DNA from: Calliopum simillimum
Taxonomy: Eukaryota > Arthropoda > Insecta > Diptera > Lauxaniidae
Assembly (NCBI GenBank): GCA_951812925.1
Contig: OX638368.1
Span: 28,149,187 to 28,213,186 of the forward strand
Reading direction: 5' to 3'
Length of the DNA stretch: 64,000 nt
The notes beneath the pieces are model-generated. The model saw only the letters and a list, made by a program, of their open reading frames with translations. It was not told the DNA's origin and did not search any database. Both the position numbers and the translations under genes were made by a program. Each line of letters begins with the position of its first letter. The first letter of the stretch is position 1. Below, piece by piece: positions 47,312 to 60,800 of this stretch.

Positions 47312-48734
47312 GGAGCTATAAAATTGATTGCTTTTTGTAAATTTTGATTAAAAATTGTAAAAGATTTAAAAATACTTTCGAGTGTATGTATTTATGTCAG
47401 TAGAGTTGGTAGAAGAATCTCAATGCTTTAAGTTACTTGTATCTCGTGAGGGAAAAATTAAAGCGTCACCACCTAAGACGCTCTGCCATAATAATGAGCG
47501 TACAATGACAGCCATGACGTATACCACCTGTTTAAGTCGCGCAACAGGAGGCCATTGAGAGAATTCTAGAGACAAGTGTTAAGAACAAAAGAACTTGCAA
47601 CAAACGGCGCACAAAGCTATATTGTATGAGAAAACATAGAAGTTAAGAATGTAAGTTGGGAGGAAAAAACATAGAAACAGTGTTGCTTTTACATGTGACA
47701 GATGAATCTGTTATATTAATTGCAATAATTTGCAAAGATGGATATGTATATTTATTGGCATAACTAAAAGTTGTCATAAGAAAACCAAAAATCACCCGAA
47801 ACTTATTTTATCAATCTCATTTTAATTTTTTCATAATGAATTATCACTCAATTCAAAGTATCTAGGGTACAGTCGTGGCACGGTAAATTCATCTTTGCTC
47901 ATAAAGTAAATTTTGTGTTTTTCACGAATAGGATGTTGTATATAGACAGCTTTTTCAATATTCATTTATCTAAAATTTAAGATTTTATGCCATGGTAGAG
48001 ACAAATTGTTTATATAATTAAAATGTACAAAGAGTTCTCCAATGATATCTAAAAAATTAAAAATCAAATTCTGCACCACGAAAACTATCATCACAAAAAT
48101 TCGGAGTTACTAATCGGTATTACTTTTTAACATTTAGTTTTGATTGTTACCAGAGGTGAAATTTTGGGATAAAAAGTTTTCATTGTTAATGAATACATTT
48201 TTAACGTTGTAAGATTTTGATCATGTAAAGAAGTACTTAGTGTAATAACACCGTCCAACATGAGTTTGCACAAATGAAAAAAAAAAACAATATATTCTGA
48301 AAATTAGCTAAAAATAATTTATACCTGTGTTTCAGGTTTTCTAAATCAGGTCGAAATTTTTTTTAATCGGTCTTTGAAGTTTTCTATACATGTGTTGAGT
48401 CGACACACTTAATCTTACGATTCTTACATCTGAGGTATATCATGTCTTCTGAAGACTTATGGAGGATGATAAGGAGAATATTTTTGTAGAAAACTTTAAC
48501 TTTAAAATTTCTCAAAAAAGCACAAAAATTACCCCCTGAACGGGGGCATAATAGATCAATATGTACCACATAAATATTTGCTATAAAAAAAAATTTTCGT
48601 TCGGTTTCGGGCACCCTTAGAAAATCAGCTAAAAATGGGAATATATGATGTAAAATGCAAAAAAAAAAATTAATTTATTTTGAAACTGTTTACTGACAAA
48701 AATTCAACAAATTCTGCTCATCGACTTCAACAAA
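47312..48734. other. 3' flank of S28 gene 2 and intergenic DNA
   Basis: Alignable with the gene 1 flank to about 48015, then unique AT-rich sequence without a supported exon. Confidence 0.5.
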
Positions 48735-48985
48735 ATCAGCGTCACTGAAAACGTCTGAATTGAATGGCATCATGCCTGTTGCCCTGAAATAAGGGGTCGA
48801 ATCGCAGCATCCGTGATCGTAAAATTCTTGACGTAAAATCATGATATGCACATGTGTTTCGCATTACTAAATACATGATTTTACATCACGAGTTGTACGT
48901 TCACTGATGCGGCGATTCAACCCCAGACTTCATTGTCTTCGGCGTCAATGCCAGATCAATTGTTTTGCATACTAAGCTAGCTAAG
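48735..48985. repeat. ~250-bp palindrome of two tRNA-like segments, tail to tail
   Basis: The inner arms (48793-48845 and 48872-48925) share GGGGTCGAATCGCAGCATC / complement of GATGCGGCGATTCAACCCC, plus TAAAATCATG. The minus-strand copy has TAGCTTAGTATGC (A-box-like) and GGGGTTGAATCGC (B-box-like) at tRNA spacing. The plus-strand copy has the matching GGGGTCGAATCGC. Probably two SINE-type units in inverted orientation. Confidence 0.5.
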
Positions 48986-48989
48986 TGAC

Positions 48990-50100
48990 TTAATTTCTAG
49001 TCCTTGTTAACATTGCTTTTTTGCCAAGCATGAATTTTTTATACCAATCCATGCCCGCTATCTTCTCTTCGATTCACTTGTCTGGAAACTCAATACCAAG
49101 ATTTTTTGCAAAATGATATGCCACCTTATCACGCTTTAAATAAAAAAATAAAAAGGTGGTGCCCACACCCCAACCAATTTCGGGCCCACACTCGACTTTG
49201 ACAGCCACTTTGAAAAGCAATGGGCAAATTGTGTTGTGTGAACATTTTGGTTGCATTCGGTCTTAAATCTCAAAATATAATAAATTTACTACATAATTAT
49301 AGATTGCATTCAGCTTTTCGATTGATTCACTTCGACTTATCGCACTTGGAAAATGATTGAAAGAACCTTTTGTGTTGACTTTTACTTATTCAAAAATTAT
49401 TTTTTTTTCTCAGCAATAAGCAAATGCATCTGTTTGCTCTGGTAAATGCACAAAAACTTCGTGCTGTCATAACACGCTCTTAACATTTGTCAGAACAGCC
49501 GCATTTGTTTTCTGTCAAAAGTTACGTGGGGGTGCCCACACCTCCGCAGGCGGCACTATTCCCGTATTTATATTAAGAATTTTTTTTGAGACTATCTAGT
49601 TTTTGAACATATAAATTTAGTTAGTATCAAGCAAAAAGAAAATCATCCCAAAGCTCTCTCAAAACTTAAAACTATATCTTCATATTTTTTTTTTTTTTTG
49701 TCTTTCCAAGAGAAACTAATGGAGAGCTTCTGACTCTACTCATGGCTCGTTACTTTTTTTAATTAAAAAGTGGACACCCAAAGTTGCTTCAAAAATAAAG
49801 GCTATATTCTTACAAAAATTTTGGAGTTAGAAATTACAAAATTCTAAAAATAAAATGGAAAACTTTGTGAATTTACACAGTAAACACTTATTTCGCAATA
49901 CTTAGCTTTATTGGATATAAATACAATAAAACTTCACCAAAAAGCAACTTTTTTTTAACAAAGTTCTTTTGCAAAAAATCCGGGAAAAAAATCAACCACA
50001 CGAGACTTACGTTTAACTGACATCGGAAAAATTTTGTTTGGTGCATAACAGCTACACACCCCTGGTTTTTCATGTTTTCTGACAGGATAAAATCAGTGAC
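48990..50100. other. Intergenic DNA, no gene seen
   Basis: No exon, RNA gene or repeat unit recognised. One 60-codon minus-strand frame at 49074-49256 has no family resemblance. Confidence 0.4.
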
Positions 50101-50109
50101 GTTAGCAGT

Positions 50110-50665
50110 TTCTTACCCAAATCGGAGATATGCGACTATACCACATTGAAAAACTATGCCACAATAGCATCAGTTCCCCTATTAATTGATAACTTTCTAG
50201 CTGCTGAGCACAACTTTTTTCGAAAATTTTTATGCCTTTATCCCAGTATCTTTCAACTGGCCAGAGTTCTGAACAGTTTGGAGGATTTTCACATTATTTT
50301 TTGAGTACTTCTCCAAGGCCATTTTACTATAATTGACATGATGCTAGATCTGGTCAAAAGAAAGTGCAAACTTCATGCTTTCGTAGGAAAGGCTTTAGAT
50401 TTTTTTGCAAGCATTCCTTTATACATATAGAATTCGGAGTTTACTGTTCCAGTGGTTACGGAAGAATTGTTCCTTTTGCCACAACTGCAGATTGCTTGCC
50501 AAACCAAGAACTTACGAGGAAATTTTGACTGCTTTTTTGACCTAAGCTTTTTGTCCACCCTCCCCCGCAAAACTACAGTGTAAAATTTTTGACCTGGAAG
50601 CTGCTTAAAATCGGCTAAAACATAAGTTTCGTCGTCAATGATGCAGCATCCGAATTTTTGGAAAA
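50110..50665 (-). pseudogene. Broken Tc1/mariner-superfamily transposase
   Basis: The minus strand from 50665 reads IDDETYVLADFKQLPGQ (first catalytic Asp region). KFPRKFLVWQAICSCGK and TTGTVNSEFYMYKGMLAKK follow. After a frameshift come PDLASC (second Asp region) and NPPNCSELWPVERYW (third acidic region). Order and spacing are those of an IS630-Tc1-mariner DDE/D catalytic core. Several stops and frameshifts and no N-terminal DNA-binding part: inactive. No TIRs assigned. Confidence 0.75.
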
Positions 50666-50679
50666 AAAATAATTTTAAA

Positions 50680-51360
50680 TTTTATGGCGTGCTGTTTGGC
50701 TACGTGAAGTTAGCGCCCAAAAGTCGGGAAAATTAAAAAAAAGTATTTTAAAGGTTTGTCCAAGGAATGTCCACTTTTATCCACCCTTTTTTTTCGTTTG
50801 TCCACCCTTAGTTCAAAAATTATTCAAAAAATAAGTTTTGGCGCTAACTTCACGCTAGCGCCAAAAATTTCAAAATTTTTAAAAAAACCTATTCCAATGG
50901 ATTGTCCAAGGAATGTCCATGTGTGTCCACCCTTTATTTTTGTTTGTCCATCCTTAGTTCAAAAGATATTAAAGAAATTAGTTTGTGAGGAACTGTGAAC
51001 TTGGCGCCAAAAATTCGGAAAAAATTAAAAATTTGTATCTTGTTCGTTTGTCCATCGTATGCTTATGTTTATCCACCCTTCATTTTTGTTTGTTCATCTT
51101 TAGTTTAAAAGTTTTTTCCAAACAAAAATATTGAATTTTCAAAAAAAATTTTAAAAAAAAAAAAGGTTTTTTTTCGAAGATCGTGCTCCATACGAATGTC
51201 TAGAGAGTGTTCATGAATATTAGCCTATTTATATCTTTAATCTACCCTTGCTTTAAAAGATATTTAAAAATTTAGTTCCTTAAGGACCGTGAACCTGGCG
51301 CCAAAAAAATCTTATAGATTGGAAATTTGTATTTAGTTTGATACGTCTTCAAAGACTTAT
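50680..51360 (+). repeat. Tandem repeat modules with TTTGTCCACCCTTAGTT mark
   Basis: The module TTATCCACCCTTTATTTTTG, TTTGTCCACCCTTAGTTC, then GTGAACTTGGCGCCAAAAA recurs near 50755, 50925 and 51055. The same module recurs through the palindrome arms. A small perfect hairpin, GGCGCTA-ACTTCACGC-TAGCGCC, is at 50840-50862. Confidence 0.75.
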
Positions 51361-54300
51361 GTTTATCCACCCTTTATTTTTGTTTGTCCACCCTTAGTTC
51401 TAAAGTTATTTCGGAATCAAAATTTTCTATTTTAAAAAAATTGTGTTATCTCTTGCTTTGCTTTAGAGTAAAAATTATAAACCGTTTAAAAGTTAAGTTC
51501 GCACTTACATCTTCAAGATGGTAATATCCTCATTATTCTTTCAGTTTTTTGAAATTCATATGGAGTATTCTATTCCAAAGCTCATATATACTGCGTGTAG
51601 GGTATAAAATGATATGTACGGAAGCAGCATGACGTCATATCTTTAAGGAGGAAAAATGCCTGCATGTGGCGCCTCTTTCTTTCCAAAAAGCGCGAAAAAA
51701 TTATATAGCATATATTTCGGCACATACCAATGATGCCATCATATTAACCAAAAAAGCAGTGATGTTAACTTAGTACTTTTTCCACCAGATTTGGTGCTTT
51801 TTGAAAAATGATACTCGAACAATAGCTTTAAAAATTTTGTGGAATTGAATGAAATATTTAAGGGTTTTCATCTAAACACGCAAGTTTCCCATTTGTGCAC
51901 TTGGGCAATTTTGTGTGATTCATACATATCTGTGGACTTTTGACAAAACAACCTAACTCGAGATAAGACAATTCTCCACGATTCTAGGCATATATATAAA
52001 AGTTAAATGCGCTTCTTTTGGTATAATCACCATATCTCTATGGTTTCTAGTTCCAGAGATATAAGTCTGTCCCATAACTCACGCTAGATTTGAACTTAGC
52101 GCCATTCGAGTAGTGATGTGTTGCTAACCAAAATAATTCAAAAAGGAGATTCAACTCTGGATCAACATAATTCAGCCACATTACTGCAAAGCAATTAAAA
52201 AGTATTTTAGCTCGGCTGTATTTAGTTCAAGAAGGTTACGACTTTTATTTCCGTGGACTCTCAAATTGATGATGTTTTTTTATTAATCAATACAAAATAA
52301 GTCAAAAAAATTAAATGAAATTTTTCGATATCCCGCTTCGTTTTCGTGAAATCGAGATCTTAAGTTTTTGGCGATCAAGTCAAGTCCTCGATATCTCCAA
52401 AGCGAAGTGAGATATCGAAAAATTTTATTAAATTTATTCGTCTTATTTTGGGTCAATTTATAAAAAGAAACACGGAAATCAAAGAATTCCCTCAAAAAAT
52501 TTTTCATACGATTTTTTACAATTTAGTTCGAGTGGAAAATTGGACAGTTATCGAGATTTTTGCACGTGGAGATGAATACTTTAACTGCATATTCTACTTT
52601 GAAGTGCATACTACTTGCGTGTAGGGTATACATTTGTAAAGTGCAGAATGGCATAATATCTTGAAGGAGAAAAACGCGCCAAAAAAAGAGCATATTTCAC
52701 TTCACAAACTGATGACGCCATAATTTTTACCAAAAAGCGTCAAAATTTGAGAGAGCATAGATTACGTCACTTCTCCATGCGCTAAGCGCAATAGTTAGTA
52801 AATTTTCCCGCCATTGTTTTTGCCAAAAATCGAGATTTTTTTTCTGGCTATAAGAGTTTAAAAAACAGTCCTTATGCTCACTGAACGCACGTACTTGAAC
52901 AAACAAATACATGTGGTATTTTAACAAAGGCATTTTACTTTTACAATTCTATTTACATTATAATTCTCTGGCCACACTGAATAGAGGTATGAACATATGT
53001 ATGTGCACATTACACACACAAACTTTTATCAGCAGTGTTTCATTAAAATTTTTTCGCTATTAAAGCAGGTTCAGACCACAGACAATATGGTCGGTGAACT
53101 ATTTTGTCTGAATCGGGTTTGTCTTTGTGTTTGTCTATGGCGCGGAAATTGTGAAAAAATAAAGTTTTTTTCTTAGCCTTTATCGAAACTGATCACTCAG
53201 ATTTATTTTTGGAGATATGGGCATCAAAAGTGGCTTTTATGGGCATGACCTCGATTTCCGTGACCCCTCAGTTTGGCGAGGTTTTCTTATACTCAATACA
53301 AAATAAGTCGAAAATATTAGATACAATTTTTCCATATCTCGCTTCGTTTTTGAGATATCAAGGCTTTAAGAATAAGAGAAAATTGAAGAAATTTTAAGAA
53401 ATGTTAGATTTGACAATGTTTTCACATAAAACGATCTAAAATTACTCGAAAAATCGAGACTTGAATGTTTTTAGAAAGCAAGTTAAATTGTAAAAGGCTT
53501 CTTTTGTTATTGTTAATATTGTTGCTGTTTGAGTTCGTGTTGTTGTTATTGGTTTTGGTGGTATTGTTGTTGTCGTTAATGTTCTTGTTTTTAAAACTTT
53601 CGTTAGTGTTCTTGTATGAGATAATTTGAATTTTCAAAAAATTTAAAAAAAAAACTTTTTTCGAAGAACCTGCTGTATATGAATGTCTAGAGAGTGTTCA
53701 TGAATATAAGGCTGTTTTTATCATTTATCTACCATTACTTTAAAAGATATTTAAAAATTTAGTTTCTAAAGGACCGTGAACCTGGCGGCAAAAAAATCAA
53801 ATAGATTGGAAATTTTTATTTAGTTCGATACGCCATCAAAAACTTATCCACTCTTTATTTTTCTTTGTCCACCCTTAGTTCGAAAGTTATTTCGGAATCA
53901 AAATTTTCTATTTTAAAAAAATTGTGTTATCTTTTGCTTTGCTAAAGAGTAAAAATTATAAACCGTTTGAAAGTTAAGTTCGCACTAACATCTTCAAGAC
54001 GGTAATATCCTATTCCAAAGTTCATAAACCCTGCGTATAGGGTATAAAATGATATGTAAGAAAGCAGCATGCCGTAATATCTTTAAGGAGAAAAAATGTC
54101 TGCACAATTGTGGCGCCTCTTCTTACCTTATGCTTATGTTTATCCACCCTTTAGTTTTGTTTGTTCACCTTTAGTTTAAAAGTTTTTTTCAAACAAATAT
54201 ATTGAATTTTCAAAAAATTTTCAAAAAAAAAAAGGTTTTTTTACGAAGATCGTGCTGTATTGGAATGTCTAGAGAGTGTTCATGAATATAAGGCTATTTT

Positions 54301-57062
54301 TATCTTTTATCTACCCTTGCTTTAAAAGATATTTTAAAAATTAGTTCCTAAAGGACCGTGAACCTGGCGCCAAAAAATCTAATAGATTGGAAATTTTTAT
54401 TTAGTTCGATACATTATCAAAGACTTATGCTTATCCACCCTTTAGTTCTGTTTGTCCACCTTTAGTTTAAAAGTTTTTTTCAAACAAAAATATTGAATTT
54501 TCAAAAAATTTTCAAAAAAAAAAGATTATTTTTTCGAAGATCGTGCTGTATATGAATGTCTAGTAAGCGTTCATTCATGAATATAATCCTGTTTTTATCT
54601 TTTATCTACCCTTGCTTTAAAAGATATTTAAAAATTTATTCCCTAAGGGACCGTGAATCTGGCGGCAAAAAAATCTAATAGATTGGAAATTTTTATTTAG
54701 TTCGATATGCCTTCAAAGACTTATGTTTATCCACCCTTTAGTTTTGTTTGTCCACCCTTAGTTCAAAAGTTATTTCGGAATCAAAATTTTCTATTTTAAA
54801 AAAATTGTGTTATCTCTTGCTTTGCTATAGAGTAAAAATTATAAACCGTTTAAAAGTTAAGTTCGCACTTACATCTTCAAGATGGTAATATCCTCATTAT
54901 TCTTTCAGTTTTTTGAAATTCATATGGAGTATTCTATTCCAAAGTTAATATACACTGCGCGTAGGGTATAAAATGATATGTAAGAAAGCACCATGACGTA
55001 ATATCTTTAAGGAGAAAAAATGCTTACATATGGCGCCTCTTTCTTACCAAAAAGCGCGAAAAAATTATATAGCATATATTACGGCACATACCAATGATGC
55101 CATCATACTAACCAAAAAGCAATGATGCCAACTTGGTGCTTTTTCCACCAGATTTGGTGCTTTTTCAAAAATGATACTCGAACAAATTGTGAGTTAGTGC
55201 TTGGTGTGTTCTTTAGTGCTTTTTCTCAATTGCAACGACACTATAAAAGTTGTTCCTATCGCGAACCGGCACTCAAATTTACTGGTATTGCAAACACAAA
55301 AATAAAGGAAGAATAGCTTTAAAAATTTTGTGGAATTGATTAAAATATTTAAGAGTTTTCATCTAAACGCGGAAGTTTCCCTAACTCGAGATAAGACAAT
55401 TCTGCACGATTCTAGCCATAAATATAAAATTTAAATACGCTTCTTTTGGTATCATCACCATATCTCTATGGTTTCAAGTTCCAGATATATAAGTGTGTTC
55501 CATAATTCACGCAAGATTTGAACTTAGCGCTATTCGAGCAGTGATGTGTTGCTAACCAAAATAAGAAAATAATTTGACAGCTGACAGCTGAAGATAAGTA
55601 AAAATGTATTGAAAGAGGAGATTCAACTCTGGAAGCAATTAAAAGGTATTTTAGCTCGGCTGAAAAGTTGCTTAAATTTAGATATTTGGCCAAATTTCAT
55701 CAATTCACAAATCGCACAAAGTATCAAAGTTCATACACCCTGCGTGTAGAGTATAAAATGATATGTAAGGAAGCAGCATGACGTAATATCTTTAAGGAGA
55801 AAAAATGCTTACATATGGCGCCTCTTTCTTACCAAAAAGCGCGAATAAATTATATAGCATACATTACGGTACATACCAATGATGCCATCATTTTAACCAA
55901 AAAAGCAGTGATGCCAACTTGGTGCTTTTTCCACCAGATTTGGTGCTTTTTCAAAAATGATACTCGAACAAATTGTGAGTTAGTGCTTGGTGTGTTCTTT
56001 AGTGCTTTTTCTCAATTGCAACGACACTATAAAAGTTGTTCCTGTCGCCAACCGGCATTCAAATTTACAGGTATTACTAACACAAAAATAAAGGAACAAT
56101 AGCTTTAAAAATTTTGTGGAATTGAATAAAATATTTAAGGGTTTTCATCTAAGCGCGGAAGTTTCCCATTTGTGCACTTGGGCAATTTTGTGTGCTTCAT
56201 ATATATCTATGGACTTTTGACAAAACAACCTAACTCGAGATAAGACAGTTATCCACGATTCTAGCCATAAATATAAAATTTAAATACGGTTCTTTTCGTA
56301 TAATCACCATATCTCTATGGTTTCTAGTTCCAGAGATATAAGTCGTATATAAGTGGTATAATCACCATATCTCTATGGTTTCTAGTTCCAGTGATATAAG
56401 TCTGTCCCATAACTCACGCTAGATTTGAACTTAGCGCCATTCAAGTAGTGATGTGTTGCTAACCAAAATAAGAAAATAATTTGACAGCTGACAGTTGAAG
56501 GTTAGTAAAAATGTATTAAAAGAGGAGATTCAACTCTGGATCAACGAAATTCAGCCCCATTACTGCAAAGCAATTAACATGTATTTTAGCTCTGCTGAAA
56601 AGTTGCCAATTGCGAGTTAGGTTGTTTTGTTAAAATGCCACAGATATATATAATGAACGCAGTCTCGAATAATTTGAGCGATTTTTGAAGTTGATGAGAT
56701 TTGGGCAAATGTCTAAATTAAAATGCTGAATAAAGCGAACTATTTCAATTATTTGAAGAAAGCGAATTGTCAGCACTTGAGTTCTTCGGAAATCATAATG
56801 ATTACTGAGTCGCACAATTAGCTGCGCAAGTTTGCGTTACGATTTGATCCATGTATTTAGTTCAAGAAGGGTGCGACTTTGATTTCCGTGGACTCTCGAA
56901 TTGATGATGTTTTTTATAAATCAATACAAAATAAGTCAAAAAAAATTAAATGAGATATCAAAGCTTCGTTTTCGAGAAATTGAGATCTAAAGTTTTTAGG
57001 GATCAAGTCAAGTCCTCGATATATCCAAATCCAAGCGAGATATCGAAAAATTTTATTTATTT
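51360..57062 (+). repeat. Giant inverted repeat, left arm
   Basis: Positions pair with the right arm so that left + right = 114992 over 52283-54960. For example 53422-53637 is the reverse complement of 61355-61570 with no visible change, and 52727-52933 pairs with 62059-62265. The arm is made of direct modules: the GTTCATGAATATAAGGCT...GACCGTGAACCTGGCG block at 51210, 53695, 54275 and 54567, and a ~780-bp tandem duplication (54985-55765 against 55766-56540) of which the right arm has one copy. A further ~58-bp duplication at 56300-56400 is also left-arm only. Non-coding. Confidence 0.92.
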
Positions 57063-57848
57063 TTTCGTATTTTTTTGATTTATTTTAAATGTTTTTACAT
57101 GAAACCATCTCGGAAACGTTGTGATAACAAAAAATTTAATATAATTTTTTTCGTTTTTATCATTTAAAAAATTTGATCTGATTCAGTTGTGAAATGTTTG
57201 GCTGAAATTAAATCATTAAATACATGAAGAAAAATAGTTTTGATAGTATGTTAGCTCTTAAAAAATATTTATTGGAAACACTTAAGTTGTATGGTACTAA
57301 CTATTTTTATTTGAATTGAAATGCATATATTAAAAATACGATATAATACCAACAAAACGAATATTGAAATCAGATTGGCAAAAACATTTCATTTCGAAAA
57401 ACAGTCAGACATTTGGTTAAAGTATTAATTCAATAAGCACTATTCTTGTGAAAAATGACACAAAATGTTGATGTATTACATTGGAAAGACCAAAAAGAGA
57501 GAAAAAGCAATTCATATAATTTTTGTTAGTCTACATTCATATCGTCACTTAAAATGGAAAAACCTAACAGTTTTTATATTTTCAGAGAAAGAGCAAAAAT
57601 GTTTTAAAAATTAGAAGTATTTTGGATTATACAGGCAATTTTTCGTAGTATTGCTTAAAATGAATTCGGTATTTTTAAACTTATGAGTATAAAACTGTGT
57701 GTACTATAGTCAAATTCATCATCCATCAAAAACTCATTTTGAATTTTTTACAGATACGTTTTTAGACCTTCTTATCATAAAACCGAGGGTGGGGCTTAGA
57801 TGTTTTGTTGCAGAGAAATGAGTCTGGAATAAAAAATAAAACATGTAT
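57063..57848. other. Spacer between palindrome arms
   Basis: About 0.8 kb of AT-rich sequence with no counterpart elsewhere in the window. No transposase, RNA gene or long frame. This would be the loop if the arms pair. Confidence 0.7.
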
Positions 57849-60800
57849 GACTTGATCCCGAAAAACTTTAGATCTCAATTTCTCGAAAACGAAGCTTTGA
57901 TATCTCATTTAATTTTTTTTGACTTATTTTGTATTGATTTATAAAAAACATCATCAATTCGAGAGTCCACGGATATCAAAGTCGCACCCTTCTTGAACTA
58001 AATACATGGATCAAATCGTAACGCAAACTTGCGCAGCTAATTGTGCGACTCAGTAATCATTATCATTTGCGAAGGACTCAAGTGTTGACAATTTGCTTTC
58101 TTCAAATAATTGAAATAGCTCGCTTTATTCAGCATTTTAACCCTCATCTCCCCAATATATTTTTAGCAACACAAGTCCACATCATGGGTAAATTTTACCT
58201 ATAACTTAAAAACATTCTGTTTTGGTCAATATCCAAAATTTTTAACGAAACTTAGTTTTTCTACCTTAACAATCAAGGTGAATTGAAAGGAAAATAAGTC
58301 ATATCTGGTGTTTTTTATATGTATTTTAAGAAAACTTTGAAAATAAATAATTTTTACATTAATTCATTGGCAATTTTTTGAAATACAAAAAAAAAAAAAA
58401 AAAAATATAATGTTTTTTGTAACAAATTACATTTTTTATATAAATAAAATAAAGTATTTTTATATTATTATCAATTCAATCAAATAACATTTAAAAATTT
58501 TTTATACAAGCTCATAAAAAAGTACCAAAAAAATAAAACAAATAAGGATGTGCATATACTGCAAATCATAGCCCTATGCTCAGAGCAAAAAGGTTTTTTA
58601 CACCAAATTCAAAGGTTTTTAGTTTTTCGGTCTTTTTTTGCCGGACATTAGAAACATCTGACAGGTTTTTCTAGTACAACATTGGTTGTTTTCAGAGTGG
58701 ACTAAAAGTACGAAAAATTTTCATTATAAGCTCCTTCAAACTTTTTCGAAGTTGTGTGATTTGGTATCTGCTTTTTAACTTTAGTTAAAACAATGAGAGT
58801 TAAATTTTTTTCAAAATTTTAATTATTTCGTCGTCATGTTTTACTCTTTTTCGTGCCATTTTTCACTATTTTCAATCAAAACGAAAAAAAAAAAACTTAC
58901 ATAAGTCCACAACATGGGTAAAATTTACCCGAAAAAAAAATTAAAACGCTATACCTCCGACAACCGACGACGACCGCTTGCGACAAAGCCCACAACAAAA
59001 GGAGAATACAGTGAGGTAATTTACATGCGCTTACTTCGTTTTTTTGTTAGTTTTTTAGCGAATTATTACGAAAACAAACTTCGCATGGGTAAATTTTACC
59101 CATGATGTGGATTTGAGTGTTAATTTAGACATTTGGACAAATCTCATCAACTTCAAAAATCGCTCAAATTATTCGAGACTGCGTTCATTATATATATCTG
59201 TGGCATTTTGACAAAACAACCTAACTCGCAATTGGCAACTTTTCAGCAGAGCTAAAATACATGTTAATTGCTTTGCAGTAATGGGGCTGAATTTCGTTGA
59301 TCCAGAGTTGAATCTCTTTTAATACATTTTTACAAACCCTCAACTGTCAGCTGTCAAATTATTTTCTTATTTTGGTTAGCAACACATCACTACTTGAATG
59401 GCGCTAAGTTCAAATCTAGCGTGAGTTATGGGACAGACTTATACCTCTGGAACTAGAAACCATAGAGATATGGTGATTATACGAAAAGAACCGTATTTAA
59501 ATTTTATATTTATGGCTAGAATCGTGGATAACTGTCTAATCTAGAGTTAGGTTGTTTTGTCAAAAGTCCATAGATATGTATGAAGCACACAAAATTGCCC
59601 AAGTGCACAAATGGGAAACTTCCGCGTTTAGATGAAAACCCTTAAATATTTTATTCAATTCCACAAAATTTTAAAGCTATTGTTCCTTTATTTTTGTGTT
59701 TGTAATACCTGTAAATTTGAATGCCGGGTGGCGACAGGAACAACTTTTATAGTGTCGTTGCAATTGAGAAAAAGCACTAAAGAACACACCAAGCACTAAC
59801 TCACAATTTGTTCGAGTATCATTTTTGAAAAAGAACCAAATCTGGTGGAAAAAGCACTAAGTTGGCATCACTGCTTTTTTGGTTAAAATGATGGCATCAT
59901 TGATATGTACTGTAATGTATGCTATGTAATTTATTCGCGCTTTTTGGTAAGAAAGAGGCGCCATATGTAAGCATTTTTTCTCCTTAAAGATATTACGTCA
60001 TGCTGCTTCCTTACATATCATTTTATACCCTACGCGCAGTGTATATTAACTTTGGAATAGAATACTCCATATGAATTTAAAAAAACTGAAAGAATAATGA
60101 GGATATTACCATCTTGAAGATGTAAGTGCGAACTTAACTTTTAAACGGTTTATAATTTTTACTCTATAGCAAAGCAAGAGATAACACAATTTTTTTAAAA
60201 TAGAAAATATTGATTCCGAAATAACTTTTGAACTAAGGGTGGACAAACAAAAATAAAGGGTGGATAAACATAAGTCTTTGAAGGCCTATCGAACTAAATA
60301 AAAATTTCCAATCTATTAGATTCTTTTGCCGCCAGGTTCACGGTCCTTTAGGGAATAAATTTTTAAATATCTTTTAAAGCCAGGGTAGATAAAAGATAAA
60401 AACAGGATTATATTCATGAACGCTTACTAGACATTCATATACAGCACGATCTTCGAAAAAAAAATCTATTTTTTTTGAAAATTTTTTGAAAATTCAATAT
60501 TTTTGTTTGAAAAAAACTTTTAAACCAAAGGTGAACAAACAGAACTAAAGGGTGGATAAACATAAGTCTTTAATAGCGTATCGAACTAAATAAAAATTTC
60601 CAATCTATTAGATTTTTTGGCGCCAGGTTCACGGTCCTTTAGGAACTAAATTTTAAAATATCTTTTAAAGCAAGGGTAGATGAAAGATAAAAATAGCCTT
60701 ATATTCATGAACACTCTCTAGACATTCCAATACAGCACGATCTTCGAAAAAAAAACCTTTTTTTTTTTTGAAAATTTTTTGAAAATTCAATATATTTGTT

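Larger units (their letters stand above)
41228..48015 (+). repeat. Segmental duplication, copy 2 (contains S28 gene 2)
   Basis: Tandem, same-orientation copy of 31880-37375. Larger because of three extra propeptide units, a LINE in intron 2 and a longer pentamer array. 3.9 kb of repeat-filled DNA separates the copies. Confidence 0.9.

Noticed and set aside
53422..53637. 71-codon Asn/Thr-rich frame (mirrored at 61355-61570)
   Set aside because: It is an AAC/AAT-rich simple stretch in the palindrome arm. Conservation between arms reflects the inverted duplication, not selection on protein.
55815..56102. 95-codon frame beginning MAPLSYQK, with copies at 55122 and 63698
   Set aside because: Present only in repeat modules, with no domain. 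Conserved because the module is repeated; start and end differ among copies.
58914..59105. 63-codon frame in the piggyBac relic
   Set aside because: Overlaps subterminal repeats and is on the opposite strand from the recognisable transposase tail.
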